The position numbers and the translations under genes are program-made. The notes beneath the pieces were generated by a model, which was not told the origin of the DNA, did no database searches, and worked only from the letters and a program-made list of their open reading frames with translations. A DNA stretch of 64,000 bases from Euphorbia lathyris. Lineage: Eukaryota > Streptophyta > Magnoliopsida > Malpighiales > Euphorbiaceae. Shown here piece after piece: positions 35,388 through 45,615 of this stretch. The DNA lies in the NCBI RefSeq assembly GCF_963576675.1, contig NC_088910.1, forward strand, positions 26,848,531-26,912,530, read 5' to 3'. Within the stretch, counting starts at the first letter, position 1; each line of letters begins with the position of its first letter.

Positions 35388-36946
35388 TGTTGAGCGATTT
35401 CCGCAAGTGCACGGTTTCGCTTGTAGTAATAAAAATATCGATCCCACAGGGATACGTTTTTTAACGAAAAACTTATTTTTGAATCTGTTAATTTCGAACT
35501 TGTTAGATTTACTATTAAATGTAAATGAAAAGTGAAAATTGGTTTAATTGAATTTAGGAAATTTGTTTAATTGAATTTGTGAACTTTGAGTATTTGAAAA
35601 TGCTGGAATAAGATTTTATATTTAGAATAAATCGATTGTTAGAAAGGTCTTCTGATTTTAAGGATGAATTTTACAAAACAGGAACATTTAGAACTTTTTA
35701 GAAAAACGAATGAATTTATTCATTTGCATTAAGCAAAGAAAACAACTTAAACTTTGTATCAATTATGATGATGAAATAAATGACGGAACCTCTAATTAAT
35801 TGGCTTTGAACGCGACAAAACCCTTTCGGGATAGTTGCCCTTACTCAAATTAAAACTCTTTCGAGATGATAATTTGCCTAAGTGTTCAACAAAGTTTCCT
35901 TGTAATGATTTTGAATTCAAGTGCGTATTAATGAAAACACCAGCCTCACTTATATTGGATTGGTTACCATAAGTGTTGCATAACGATTTGTCGAATAGAA
36001 CGGACTTTATTAGATGAAATATAAATTGATACAAGTTTACAGAGAATAAGGAGCATCGAGTTCTTCGAGGGCGTGCAAGTGAAGGGCTTGATCGGTTCCG
36101 CTTCCTTGGGTTTCCTAAGAGGTTGTCAGGCTCAGGGGCGAACACTCTACTCAATCTTCTCGCTGTAACTTCGTAATAGGGATTCGGTCGACCACTACCA
36201 TGATGCAAACTAAAACTGGAACAATGTCTAAACGCTACTGAGTTGTAATTAAACTATAAACAATATGTGTACCTCATCTTGTTTTGTACAGAATCTAATT
36301 TCTAACTCTCGAAATGTTTTTACTTAGAACTTCGACATAAGTTCTACGCTCTGATTCTATATCTATATTATAACATTTCACTACTACTTTTTCTCAACAT
36401 CAACTCTTTATTTATAGATGTTGAAGGGTTGTGTTTGAAGTGATGTATCCGTTGGTTAAGAGTCGTGTCCGTTGTGAAAGGACGTCTTTATCCACTTGAA
36501 CGAACGCGTTTCTTGGATTTTCAGCATGTGTTAAATGCTCTTTGTAAATTTTCGGCACTTACCGAGGATGGTAATCCGCGGCCGTGAATGACGTAGCATT
36601 GAGTTGAGCTTCGGACGAAGGGGAGAAATAGTTAAACCACGCGTGTCGCGGCCGCGGGTTGAGGATCCACTGTCACGGCCCGATGATTTTTCTCACTTCT
36701 TAGCTTTCATTCGTGTCTTCGACTTGGCGCTTTCGATTTACGTCGTCTTTGACTCCTTTTGTAGGGTTTTTCTTCTGTTTTAGATCCTTTTTCGTTCCTA
36801 TTTGGATTTTACCAAATATTCAGGTACCTTGCAAGAAAGAAAGATATTCGAGAGTAAAAGTAATCTAAACAGATATAAATAACACGAATTTGTAATAAAA
36901 ATGATGTAAATGTTAATGATATTTTAGGTATATTTTGGGCTTAACA
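35388..36946 (-). repeat. 5' LTR of element C
   Basis: This 1559-bp LTR is almost identical to 25660-27218. The TATA-like box is near 36409-36419 on the minus strand. The 138-codon leader frame (36208-35792) is open and falls downstream of the TATA box, in the presumed transcribed leader. Confidence 0.93.
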
Positions 36947-37129
36947 TGGACCTTGAACAATTGCAAGCCATGCACTCATGTTTGTGGCTTGAATAAAGTT
37001 TTTCATCCTATTCTTCTAGAATGTATAATTAGATCCAAAGAATAGGGGAGGTCTAGTGATTGATAGTCCCTCAGGGAGTATCTGTGTTGTTTGGTTCCCT
37101 AGAAGGAAACGAGTGATGTTCTCAGCCAT
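36947..37129 (-). pseudogene. Element A copia gag N-terminus
   Basis: The minus-strand ATG at 37129-37127 starts MAENITRF, followed by the copia gag block ITRPPLFFGSNYTF and then KNRMKNFIQA and SAWLAIVQGPHV. A TAG at 37016-37018 sits where the family has Trp (SNYxxW), a TGG-to-TAG change. The start lies 47 bases downstream of the primer site. The frame continues at 25654 once element C is removed. Confidence 0.85.
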
Positions 37130-37176
37130 TTATGGGGATCCGCTCAAGATAGTTATATCTTTGAGTAGTGAGCTTA

Positions 37177-37189
37177 GGCTCTAATACCA
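37177..37189 (-). other. Primer binding site of element A (tRNA-iMet type)
   Basis: The minus strand reads TGGTATTAGAGCC, two bases inside the 5' LTR. The usual copia site complementary to initiator tRNA-Met is TGGTATCAGAGCC, so there is one mismatch. Confidence 0.85.
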
Positions 37190-37191
37190 CT

Positions 37192-38679
37192 TGTTGGTCC
37201 CGTGTGATTAGTTCCAAGGGGGGGGGGGGGTTAGGAACTAATATAACTTTTTTTTTTGTTTAATTGATATGTTGACTTAATTATTTTGCAAGTTTGTCAA
37301 CTCAGCTTTTGGTCAGCTTGGCCAGATATGCTATAAGACAGCTTTGGCCAGATATTGACTAAGGCTATTTTATTTGTAAGTTAGATATTGACACTCTTGG
37401 AGGTCAGCTTCTAACTTAGCACTTGAAATTACTCAGAGTCAACTTTAAACAATTTTATATGCTGAGTAAACTTCACACACAACACATGCACATATATATA
37501 TTGAGAGAGAGTTTAGAGATTACTCAGTATCACTTATCCTGGTTCGGCCTCTCCGCCTACGTCTAGTCCCCAGAGTCTTCCGGGCTTTTAGAATCCAATA
37601 CTGAGCTCTTTAAAGGTAGAGCACAAACCAATTACAAGGCAGTTGAATATGCAAGAGTACCTTCCTCTATTCGTCTACTCAACTCCTACTAAGTGCTACA
37701 GCCCAGCACCTAGATTTCTCTACCACTGAATGTTTACAGCCAAACACTCAGCACAACACTCTTAATTTTACAATTGATAAACACTTGTTCCTTTTCAAAT
37801 AAAGAACACTTTAGAATATTACAAGTAATCACTCTAGCATTTACACAAGGAATAGAAGATGGGTGTAAGATCTCTTTTTGTATCTAAGTGCTTTTGTATC
37901 TTTTCTCTCTTGTATTTTTCTTTTTTTAGTTCGGCCATGATCCAAGAAGTTTGATTGTCCTTATATAGGAAAATCTGTGATGGATCATTTTGAAATGATT
38001 TAGCCGTTGATGTTAAAACGGCTCTTTTAGGGGACAGATTCTGGTCAGCTTCAGACTGTTTCGGCCATTCCCTTTCTCTGCATTCCTTCAGACGTCAGGC
38101 TTGTCTTCTTGTGTCTGGCTTGTCTTTTTGTGCCAGTCGTCCTTTACCAATAATCCATTGACCCATACATCTCAGAATGTGTCTTTTGCGTATTTCTAAG
38201 GATTCAATTATTGGTTCAGAAGGGCGGTAATCATTGTCTTTTAGCAAACGACTTTTTCATGCTATCCTGAAGAATCACTCAGCTTCTACTGCGTAAATCA
38301 TTGTCTTTGGCAATTCTTAGGCTAAGTATGTTTTTAGTCAGCTCAGCTTCGTAAGACACTTGTTGTTGTTGTTTCTTATGCTGAGTTGCATTTCGCTTCT
38401 CTTTGTTGGACTTTTATGTCTTAGTCTCTTGATGCTAAGATTGATTCCACTCAGCTTGATACTTTAGGCTTCTATGCTGACCTTCATTCCACTTAGCTTG
38501 TTTTGTTCATTTCATGCTGACTTCTTGCTGTCTTTCTTTTTATATTTATCTTTATTTATATTCATACTCAACATTGAACAAACGGATTAGTACAATTAAA
38601 ATAAAGCACTTAAATTTAATTGTCTCTGAATCATGGATGATTTTGTCAAATCAAAATCTTGTGGAAAGGTGTTTCAACA
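37192..38679 (-). repeat. 5' LTR of element A
   Basis: This 1488-bp LTR differs from the 3' LTR at about 20 sites by eye. The TATA-like box (CCTATATAAGG on the minus strand) is near 37959-37970. The terminal ATACA at 38680-38684 is the second TSD copy. Confidence 0.93.
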
Positions 38680-38684
38680 ATACA

Positions 38685-41342
38685 AACCTCTAACAAGGAT
38701 TTATTACCAATCCAGATATCATTCCAGAAGCTGATAGACTTCCCATTTCCCACAGCCCAACCTATACCAGAGCAAAACTCTGAAAACACAGTATTAAGGA
38801 GTTTCCAAAGAAAAGAACAACTAGTAACTCTCTCCTTGGCCCCCCCCCCCCCAAAAAAAATCCTATCTTTTCTATATTTCCCGTATAACAAACGAACCCA
38901 AAGAGAGGAAGGAAGTTGCCACATTCTCCAAAGAAGTTTCATCAGTATAACTTTGTTATTGTCCCTAGCTTGTCTTATCCCTAGGCCTCCCATATTTTTC
39001 TTTTGACAGACCTCCTTCCAGGGCACAAGGTGGATCTTTTTCCCCTCCGTAGAGTCCCCCCCACAGGAATCGACGATTGATTTTATCAAGATCCTTAAGA
39101 ACAGGCTCAGGCAGTCTACAGGCTTGCATAATATGATTAGGAGCCCTACAATTGACAGATTGAATCAAAGTAAGGCGCCCTGCAAGGGACATGGATTTAG
39201 CTTTCCAACTGGCACATTTGTTATTAGATTTTTCGAGAGTATCTTTAAAGGAGGCTTTAGAAACTCTCTCACTATGGAGGGGAACCCCCAGATATTTGCC
39301 CAAAGAGTTAGTCAAAGGAATACCCGAGATATCACTTAGCCTTTTACAAATTCTCTGATTCATGTTTTTAGAACACAACATCCGGGATTTTTGGATATTA
39401 AGCTTTTGACCAGATGCGGCGCAAAAACATTTAAGAATATCCATGATTACAACAATTTGCTCCTCACTACCTTTCACAAAGATCATAACATCATCTGCGA
39501 AGAACAAATGAGTAATCAGAGGACAGAATTTATTGATCGACACCGGGTGAAACTTGCCATTGCCAACAGCCTCTTGGATAAGGTGGGTCAATCTTTCCAT
39601 TGCAATAACAAATAAGAAGGGGCTCATAGGATCCCCTTGGCGGATGCCCCGGGAAGGAGTAAACTCCTCCGACATATCTCCATTAATCAAAACCTGAAAA
39701 ACAGGAGAAGAAATGCAAACCTCTATTAAATTTACCCAATTATCTGGGATACCAGCTCTCTTTAAACTATCCAGAAGAAAACTCCAGTTAAGGCGGTCAT
39801 AAGCTTTTTCCAGATCCAGCTTCAGAGCCACAATACCCCTCTTCCCCTTTTTAATTTTCATAGAGTGGACCATCTTCTGGGCAATAACTACATTATCCAT
39901 CATCTGCCTTCCAGGAACAAAGCTGCCTTGATTCTGGCTAATAACATTCGGAAGAATACACCGGAGTCTATTGGCTACAATTTTAGTAACCGCCTAATAG
40001 AGTACATTACAAAGACTAATAGGCCTCATCTGTAAGAAAGAAGATGGCTTCTCAACTTTCGGAATCAGGACCAGAAGAGTTTTATTTACCAGCCTAATAT
40101 CCTCGGATCCACTAAAAACTCCTTTAATAAATCTATAAATACCTTCCTTCACAGTCTCCCAATGTTTATGATAAAAACCTGCAGGAATACCATCAATCCG
40201 AGGAGCTTTAGTAGCCCCAATACTAGAGAATGCCTAATCAATCTCTTTCTGGTCAATAGGGTGGAAAGCTTCCAGAACCATATCATCCTCCAATCTGGGA
40301 AAAGAAGTCCTAGAAATAGCTTTATCAAGATCCACACTTTCTTCTTTGAATAAATCTTTATAGAAAATAAGGGCCAGGTTACGAATATCCTCGTCCTCAT
40401 AAACCCGATCTCCATTCAGATCTTTAATAGCCTCAATTCGATTTATCTGCCTCCTAATAATAGTGGAAAGATGGAAATACCTGGTATTGCGATCTCCATC
40501 TTTGATCCACTCCTTTCTAGACTTCTGAAACCAAAGTAACTCTTCCTGCCTTAGCACCGCTTCCAACTCCTTCTGAAGAGTTCTAAGAAGACCATCCAAA
40601 CTATGATCAAACCTAACCTCCAGAATACGTTGAATGCCTTCAATTATGCTCAAAAGTTTATTCTTCCTTCTGATAATATGGCCAAAGATGTTTTTATTCC
40701 ATCCCACCACATTCCTTCTAAACTCCTCAGAAGCAAGTAAAACATTAGAATGAGGTTGCCAATTATCCTGAATAAAGTTTTTAAACTCAGGGTGAGATTC
40801 CCAAGCCATCTGGTACCTAAAAGGTCTATCCCCTCTAGGACGGTGACCCTTCACCAGCTTAACAAGAATAGGGCAGTGATTAGAGTGTTTGAAAGGGAGA
40901 TTAACCACAGATGCTTCAGGAAATCTGCAAAGGGCTGTAATATTAGCATAAACTTTATCTAACCGAACAAAGGTACAATTACGTTTCCAGGTAAACTTAT
41001 GACCAGCGGCACCCAGATCCGAGAGCCCACACAAATCCATACTCTGCTTATGGTTGAGACACCGGTTCACATAGTGGTTCCCACCCCCTCTTTGATTGCT
41101 CATACGGGCGATATCATTAAAATCACTAGCCACAAACCAAGCCTCTTCCATACTCGTACTCATAGTATACAGAACCTCCCACAACCTTTTACGATTGGCC
41201 AAAATAGGATCAGCATAAACAAAAGTAATAAAGAAAGGTTTATTACCCGGATAAACCAACTTGTTGTGAATAAACTGTTTATCCATACTAACAATATCAA
41301 TATGAACATGATCTGGCTTCCAGAAAAGTCAAATCCCACCAG
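38685..41342 (-). pseudogene. LINE 1 ORF2, central part: endonuclease and reverse transcriptase
   Basis: From 41342 the minus strand encodes the rest of an apurinic-type endonuclease (LFWKPDHV, TFVYADP, VASDFNDIAR, RLDKVYAN, NHCPILV), then a linker and the RT (about 40230-39050; KAPRIDGIPAGF, LVLIPKV, RPISLCNVLY, QGSFVPGRQ, LKLDLEKAYDRLNW, RQGDPMSPFLF and catalytic FFADD), then the thumb and WKEVCQKKNMGGLG. In-frame stops lie at 41329-41331 (Trp), 40234-40236 (Gln) and 39994-39996 (Lys), with a frameshift near 39055 in a C-run. The endonuclease core reads SDFN where GDFN is usual. Not functional. Confidence 0.88.
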
Positions 41343-41347
41343 CCCGG

Positions 41348-42920
41348 TGATGCTCGTAAAGTATATAGCATTTAATAGGACAAGTGTATCCTATCGCAAC
41401 AAGTAATATTGTGCTAAGCACGAGATCGAACCACAAAGACTATTTGTTACAACTAGCAAATCTACCTAGAATGATCTAATTGTTTAGAGGGTTGGATAAA
41501 GATTTGGGTTTTGTTTAACTAACTAAACAAATCAAAAGCAATAAAGATAACAAAATAAAGTGAACAATTGACAGGGTAGAAGGTGAATTAATGGATGACA
41601 CAATCTAGGCTGAGGAATCCTTTGATTAAATCCTATGTATGGGTTTAGGGAGTTCAGATTTATGTTTTACCAATGATTTGAAGGTAATTGTCCTAAGTGA
41701 AAGACTAATGTGATCAGTATTGTCCTTCCTATTCACAGGCATTCGGGTGACGGCTTGATTAGGCATATACCCTAGGTCATGCAAAGCATTAGGTTTATTG
41801 ACAATTAAGGCTAAAGCCGTAGCCCAGCCACAAAGCCTCATTCCTAGTGGTCTCTAGCGAAGTCAGATTTACACAAGTTCGGTATAGACGATTCCGTGGT
41901 CAGGTTCTCATCTATCTATAATCCTATTTAATGTCAGGGTCATAGGCATTAAGCACATTATATACATAAACAGGCTAGTTGATCATTATCAATGTTCATT
42001 CTAGCATAAATCATGTTCCTAACAATTTCTAGGCATTAAGCATGCATAAACTGATCAATCAAAGGTCCTAGATCCCTAATCATACATATTCATACAATCA
42101 ATTTCATCCCCATCCCAAATTGGATGGGGATTAGTTCATAGACAAACTAATCATAGCAATAGGAAGTAAAGGAATAATGGAAAAACATCTTCAATTGAAT
42201 ATAAAAGCAAAAGATAAGAGAGAGATAGAAATCTAAAACCCATTTTGTCTGATCCGATTACAAAAATAGAAGATCTGGAGCTTCTCCCATCAATTGTTCT
42301 TGAATAAGAAATAAAAACTAAAATTAATCTAACCTAGAAAGCTGGAAATCTAATCTAAAAAGCAAAAAGAACTATTCTGAAATTTTAGTCTACATTATGA
42401 CGACTCCCCCCGAATAATGAAGATTAGCTCCCTATTTATAGAGTTAGGGAGAAACCCTAATGTCTCCGGGGCAAAATGGGCTATTACAAAGTGTTTTAAT
42501 GGGCTTCAGGCCCAATTCCACGCATTCCAACAAGGGGGAAGGCGCTGGTGCGTCTTTCCCCGCCTCGTCTCGTCGAGACAAGGAGTGTCTCGACGAGACA
42601 GGTCCTAAATGGGGCGATTTTGCTCCGGCTTTTATCTGTTTAGGTTCTTGGGCTTCCGAAAAGTGCTCTAATGGTCCCTGATGAATTCCAAAAGTGCTCT
42701 GACAGTCCCTGAATAATCCGAAAATGCTCCAATAGGCTTAGGTCTGGTGCGGGAATGCTCAAATAGTCTTGAAAAACCCTGAAAACACCGAAAATGCCAT
42801 AAATAATGGAAAAATACTAAATTTAACTAAAAACTATCAAATTAATAAAGAAACTTAACTAAAAGCTAATTAAAACAAACTAAATTAATCCTAAAAACCC
42901 TACATAAATGGGAGCTATCA
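41348..42920 (-). mobile_element. Solo LTR inserted in the LINE 1 endonuclease
   Basis: This is 1573 bp with TG...CA ends (TGATGCTCG...GAGCTATCA in plus view), flanked by CCCGG (41343-41347) and CCCGA (42921-42925), a TSD with one change. The LINE frame reads through when it is removed (EATGR on one side, AGGI and LFWKPD on the other). It is unrelated to the B/C LTR family. The minus strand ends with the ...GGTTCGATCTCGTGCTTAGC type block common to gypsy LTR 3' ends. It contains a perfect 14-bp hairpin at 42567-42599. Confidence 0.85.
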
Positions 42921-42925
42921 CCCGA

Positions 42926-43116
42926 CCAGTAGCTTCCGATCTGACACAATTCCAATTTCTAAACTTTCTAACCACCTCATCAGCTTTAATACCACTGACC
43001 TTTGTTTCTAACAAAGCAAAACAAGATGAGTTAAACTGTTTAATTAAATCTTTAACATGGATATGGGTAGCCTTGCTAGCCACTCCTCTAACATTCCACA
43101 TAAACAAATCCATCAC
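42926..43116 (-). pseudogene. LINE 1 ORF2 N-terminus (endonuclease start)
   Basis: The minus-strand ATG at 43116 starts MMDLFMWNVRGVASK, the standard plant L1 ORF2 beginning, with FALLETKV as the next endonuclease block. It lies about 30 bases downstream of the ORF1 stop. The frame is cut by the solo LTR at 42920. Confidence 0.85.
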
Positions 43117-43148
43117 AAAGGAAGACTACTGACCACAGGCACCACACC

Positions 43149-44657
43149 CTAAACCATATACTTACCATGGGCTCCTACGAGCCTAGAGGAGGTACCAGAT
43201 GGCCCCCTTTTTTCCAAAAATTCCAAGGAACTTTGGTTATTTTTCTGATTACCCTTAGGTTTTTTCATACTCATTTTATTGACACCCATAGGCTTCCCAT
43301 TTCTATGCTCAACACAGTTTTTCGGGATACTAACCTCTTTGTACTTCTTATTCGCCATTGGGGCAAGAGTTTGGGATTCATCCAGGGCCTCAACCTTAGA
43401 TTCAAACAGAGGGTTAACAGCCTCCACCTTATTTTCCACCGGCTCAGCAGACTCTAATCCTGGCATGCTTAGCTCCAGTTGCTCGTTTGAAGGGTCAGAG
43501 TCTTGAGCATTCTCAATAGAAAGAACCCCAAATCTAGAACCTGAGCTGATGACCTTAGCATTACCAGTACCTTCTTTCTCCTTTAGGCAGGACTTCTCCT
43601 TAACCTTAGGACCGGTATGAAGAAGACCATTATCCTTCCTAATGTCAGGAGGACGGTCCTGAACAATAGTCGCACGAGTCCTTCGTCTTCCCGTCCTCTT
43701 AGCTACCATCCAGGGACCAAAGTTTCTCCCATCTCCTTGAATTCCCTCTTCTCTCACTCTAACAGTCTCAACTACCTCAGCAGCCTCCTTTACCCTCTTA
43801 GGACATCCTTCAAAAGTATGACCAAACATACCACATTCATAACAAATATTATGAATACCTTCATACTCAATTAAGTAAACTGTATTCTGAACACAGAACT
43901 TAGACAACAGGGGCTTAGCAAGATCGATATCAATACATACTCTAGCAAACTTACCTCTAACTGCCCCAATGGTAGTTTTATCCACATGGTGAACTCTTCC
44001 AACAAGCCCACCAATCTTATTAAGAAAGCTTTCATTATAATATTCAATAGGTAGTCCCGGAAATCTCACCCAAGTAAGAATCCTATTCATAGAATAGTCA
44101 TGTGGATTAAAGTTAGGGACCCATGGCCTTAAAGCCAGAACATGATTAGAAATAATATATGGACCACCATTAATCACAGCATTGTAGTCCTCTGCCCTAG
44201 TAAATTTAATTACATAATAGTCATTTTCTAAGTCAGTAATGGTGACTTTCCCTTTCTTGGCCCACTGTGCCTGGATTCTCTGAGCGAAATAGTTAAAACT
44301 AATTCTTTTTCCAAGCACCGTTACAATTAATGAAAGCTTCCATTTAGCCCTGAGGCCACGCTTCTCTATCGAGGAAAGCCGAATCACCGGACATAAAGGG
44401 TCATCCTGTTCTCCATCCTCAATATCTGAATCAGAAAAATCCTCCTCCGATTCATTTTCTATAACATCTTCGTCTAACAAAGGCTCCTCCTCAACCACTC
44501 CCATAACTGTATCTCTCCACGAGTTTTTACCAAAACCTTGTTCGTTACTATTTTTATTATTATTTTTGTTATTCTCATCACCGATAACCCTATAACCCAA
44601 ACTCACAACGGAACGGGCCTCCTCAGCTACCGCAGAAACCTCACCGCCCACCACCAT
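43149..44657 (-). CDS. LINE 1 ORF1 (gag-like, DUF4283 plus CCHC), intact frame
   Basis: This 502-residue frame is open end to end. It has an acidic N-terminal region (about residues 45-90), then DUF4283 (about 105-250; FAQRIQAQWAKKG, NDYYVIKFTRAEDY, VLALRPWVPNFNP, WVRFPGLPIEYY), then one zinc knuckle CYECGMFGHTFEGC (about 270). A basic and low-complexity C-terminal half follows. In plant L1 elements this protein binds the element RNA and forms the RNP with ORF2. It is the first gene of the LINE, just upstream of the broken ORF2. It is the only full-length ORF of this LINE still open. Confidence 0.88.
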   Translation of the reverse strand: MVVGGEVSAVAEEARSVVSLGYRVIGDENNKNNNKNSNEQGFGKNSWRDTVMGVVEEEPLLDEDVIENESEEDFSDSDIEDGEQDDPLCPVIRLSSIEKRGLRAKWKLSLIVTVLGKRISFNYFAQRIQAQWAKKGKVTITDLENDYYVIKFTRAEDYNAVINGGPYIISNHVLALRPWVPNFNPHDYSMNRILTWVRFPGLPIEYYNESFLNKIGGLVGRVHHVDKTTIGAVRGKFARVCIDIDLAKPLLSKFCVQNTVYLIEYEGIHNICYECGMFGHTFEGCPKRVKEAAEVVETVRVREEGIQGDGRNFGPWMVAKRTGRRRTRATIVQDRPPDIRKDNGLLHTGPKVKEKSCLKEKEGTGNAKVISSGSRFGVLSIENAQDSDPSNEQLELSMPGLESAEPVENKVEAVNPLFESKVEALDESQTLAPMANKKYKEVSIPKNCVEHRNGKPMGVNKMSMKKPKGNQKNNQSSLEFLEKRGPSGTSSRLVGAHGKYMV

Positions 44658-45197
44658 GGCACCCCATGCCCCCTGTCCTGCCAGTCCACCCCCCTAGACT
44701 ATCGCCCCATGGCCTGCCAGTCCGCCCCCTGGATTATCGCCCCCTGGCCTGCCTGTACGCCCCCTAGCCTGCCAGTCCGCCCCCCTGGACAATCGCCCCA
44801 TCCCCTACCCTTCTCCCACCCCCATCGCCCTCGCTTATCACCTCTACCGCAGGAGACACCGCCCCGTCGGCCCGCTACACACCACCACTCCCCTTCCCTA
44901 AACCCTCGCTACCCACCCTACCCACCAGATCCGACCGCTGGAAACCCAACGCACCAGCCGATCCCCTCCCATCTTCCCCCAGCCGATCTCCCTCCTCCCC
45001 CCTCCTTCTCCCCATCTGACAAAGGATCCACGCCAAACCCATTCCTCGCCACCCTATCCACCATCCCCGACACCGATCGGCCCCCCCGCGCCGCCTTGCA
45101 CCCTCTCCGCCGAACGCTCACGCACCCTCACCCGTTCTCTCTCTCGCTCTCTTTCTTTCGCCATTCTCTTTTTAGATTTGTTTTCCTCTAACATTTT
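44658..45197 (-). other. LINE 1 5' UTR, GC- and C-rich
   Basis: This is the 5' leader of LINE 1 on the minus strand, strongly GC-rich compared with its surroundings and rich in CCCCCTGG and CGCCCC words on the plus strand. Plant L1 leaders often carry an internal promoter, but no motif can be pinned here. The 217-codon plus-strand frame across it is antisense and Pro-rich, not a gene. Confidence 0.6.
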
Positions 45198-45212
45198 GAG
45201 ATTACATGGAAT
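45198..45212. repeat. Target site duplication of LINE 1, right copy
   Basis: GAGATTACATGGAAT is identical to 4448-4462. This copy lies at the LINE 5' end, so the 5' boundary of the element is defined. Confidence 0.9.
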
Positions 45213-45615
45213 AACTATTCCATACAAAAAAAAAATTCAACCAAATATAGGAATAACCATCCTTTAGGAATAGTTATTCTATTCCGTGAACCAAACAAGC
45301 CGTTAGTGCATTCTTAATTCAATAATTTATTATTAGAGAGTCTCTCTCCTCTTACTATTAGTAAATATATCAATAATTAATAATTTTCTTAAAAAAAATA
45401 ATTAATAATTTTAATGATAAAATAATAAATAAGGAGCGAAGATAAGGAGTATTGCTGGAGATGATATGTTTAATTATTCATATTATTTTTAGAGAGTGCA
45501 CTAAGAGTCTCTTACAGATACTTTAAAAGATTAGTTATTAGTTTCTCAATTTTTCATGTTCAACTAAAGCGAGAAAATCATTAGAAGATTGTACAGAGAA
45601 TTTAGGCGCGGGGGG
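45213..45615. other. Resumed pre-insertion repeat and AT-rich DNA
   Basis: 45213-45305 continues the AT-rich repeat interrupted at 4462, with GGAATAACCATCC...GGAATAGTTATTC words and a CCAAACAAGCC end. The rest is AT-rich, ending in a run of about 14 G at 45610. No gene was seen. Confidence 0.5.

Larger units (their letters stand above)
25660..36946 (-). mobile_element. Athila-like gypsy element C with gag-protease and two ATHILA-ORF1-like genes, no polymerase
   Basis: This minus-strand LTR element of 11,287 bp is inserted in element A gag. Both LTRs are 1559 bp (25660-27218 and 35388-36946), and the TSD is TGGAC (25655-25659 and 36947-36951). The LTRs differ at only about ten sites by eye, the lowest divergence in this window. 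A tRNA-Asp-type primer site is at 35364-35381 and a purine tract at 27219-27240. From 5' to 3' on the minus strand it holds a broken gag-protease (35193-32693), a repeat-rich spacer, a 315-codon ORF (31939-30992), an 84-bp tandem array, a 401-codon ORF (29830-28625) and a repeat-rich 3' region. RT, RNase H and integrase are absent, so it needed enzymes in trans. Confidence 0.93.
5773..38679 (-). mobile_element. SIRE-type Ty1/copia retrotransposon (element A), host to three nested insertions
   Basis: This minus-strand LTR retrotransposon sits in LINE 1 ORF2. Its LTRs (5773-7258 and 37192-38679) begin TGTTGG and end CAACA in plus-strand view. The TSD is ATACA on both sides (5768-5772 and 38680-38684). 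A tRNA-iMet-like primer site lies at 37177-37189 and a purine tract at 7259-7275. Subtracting elements B, C and the inner solo LTR leaves about 11.7 kb, in the SIRE/Maximus size range. Reading 5' to 3' on the minus strand gives gag with CCHC knuckles, protease, integrase, RT, RNase H, then a long extra ORF typical of the SIRE lineage. LTR divergence by eye is about 1.4%. The coding regions are closed by nonsense codons and frameshifts. Confidence 0.93.
4463..45197 (-). mobile_element. L1-type LINE, full length but split by nested insertions
   Basis: This is a non-LTR retrotransposon on the minus strand. Its 5' end is at 45197 and its short A-tail at about 4463-4470. Exact 15-bp TSDs (4448-4462 and 45198-45212) define both ends. 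Removing the copia element at 5773-38679 and the solo LTR at 41348-42920, each with one TSD copy, leaves about 6.2 kb, a normal size for a plant L1. The order is a GC-rich 5' UTR, ORF1 (DUF4283 plus CCHC), then ORF2 with endonuclease, reverse transcriptase, a zinc-binding RVT domain and RNase H. The reading frame rejoins correctly across both insertion points, which confirms the reconstruction. It is defective: ORF2 carries several nonsense codons, frameshifts and a substituted RNase H catalytic residue. Confidence 0.92.

Noticed and set aside
44538..45191. 217-codon Pro/His-rich plus-strand frame
   Set aside because: It lies antisense to the LINE 1 5' UTR and ORF1 start; the composition of the C-rich leader explains its length.
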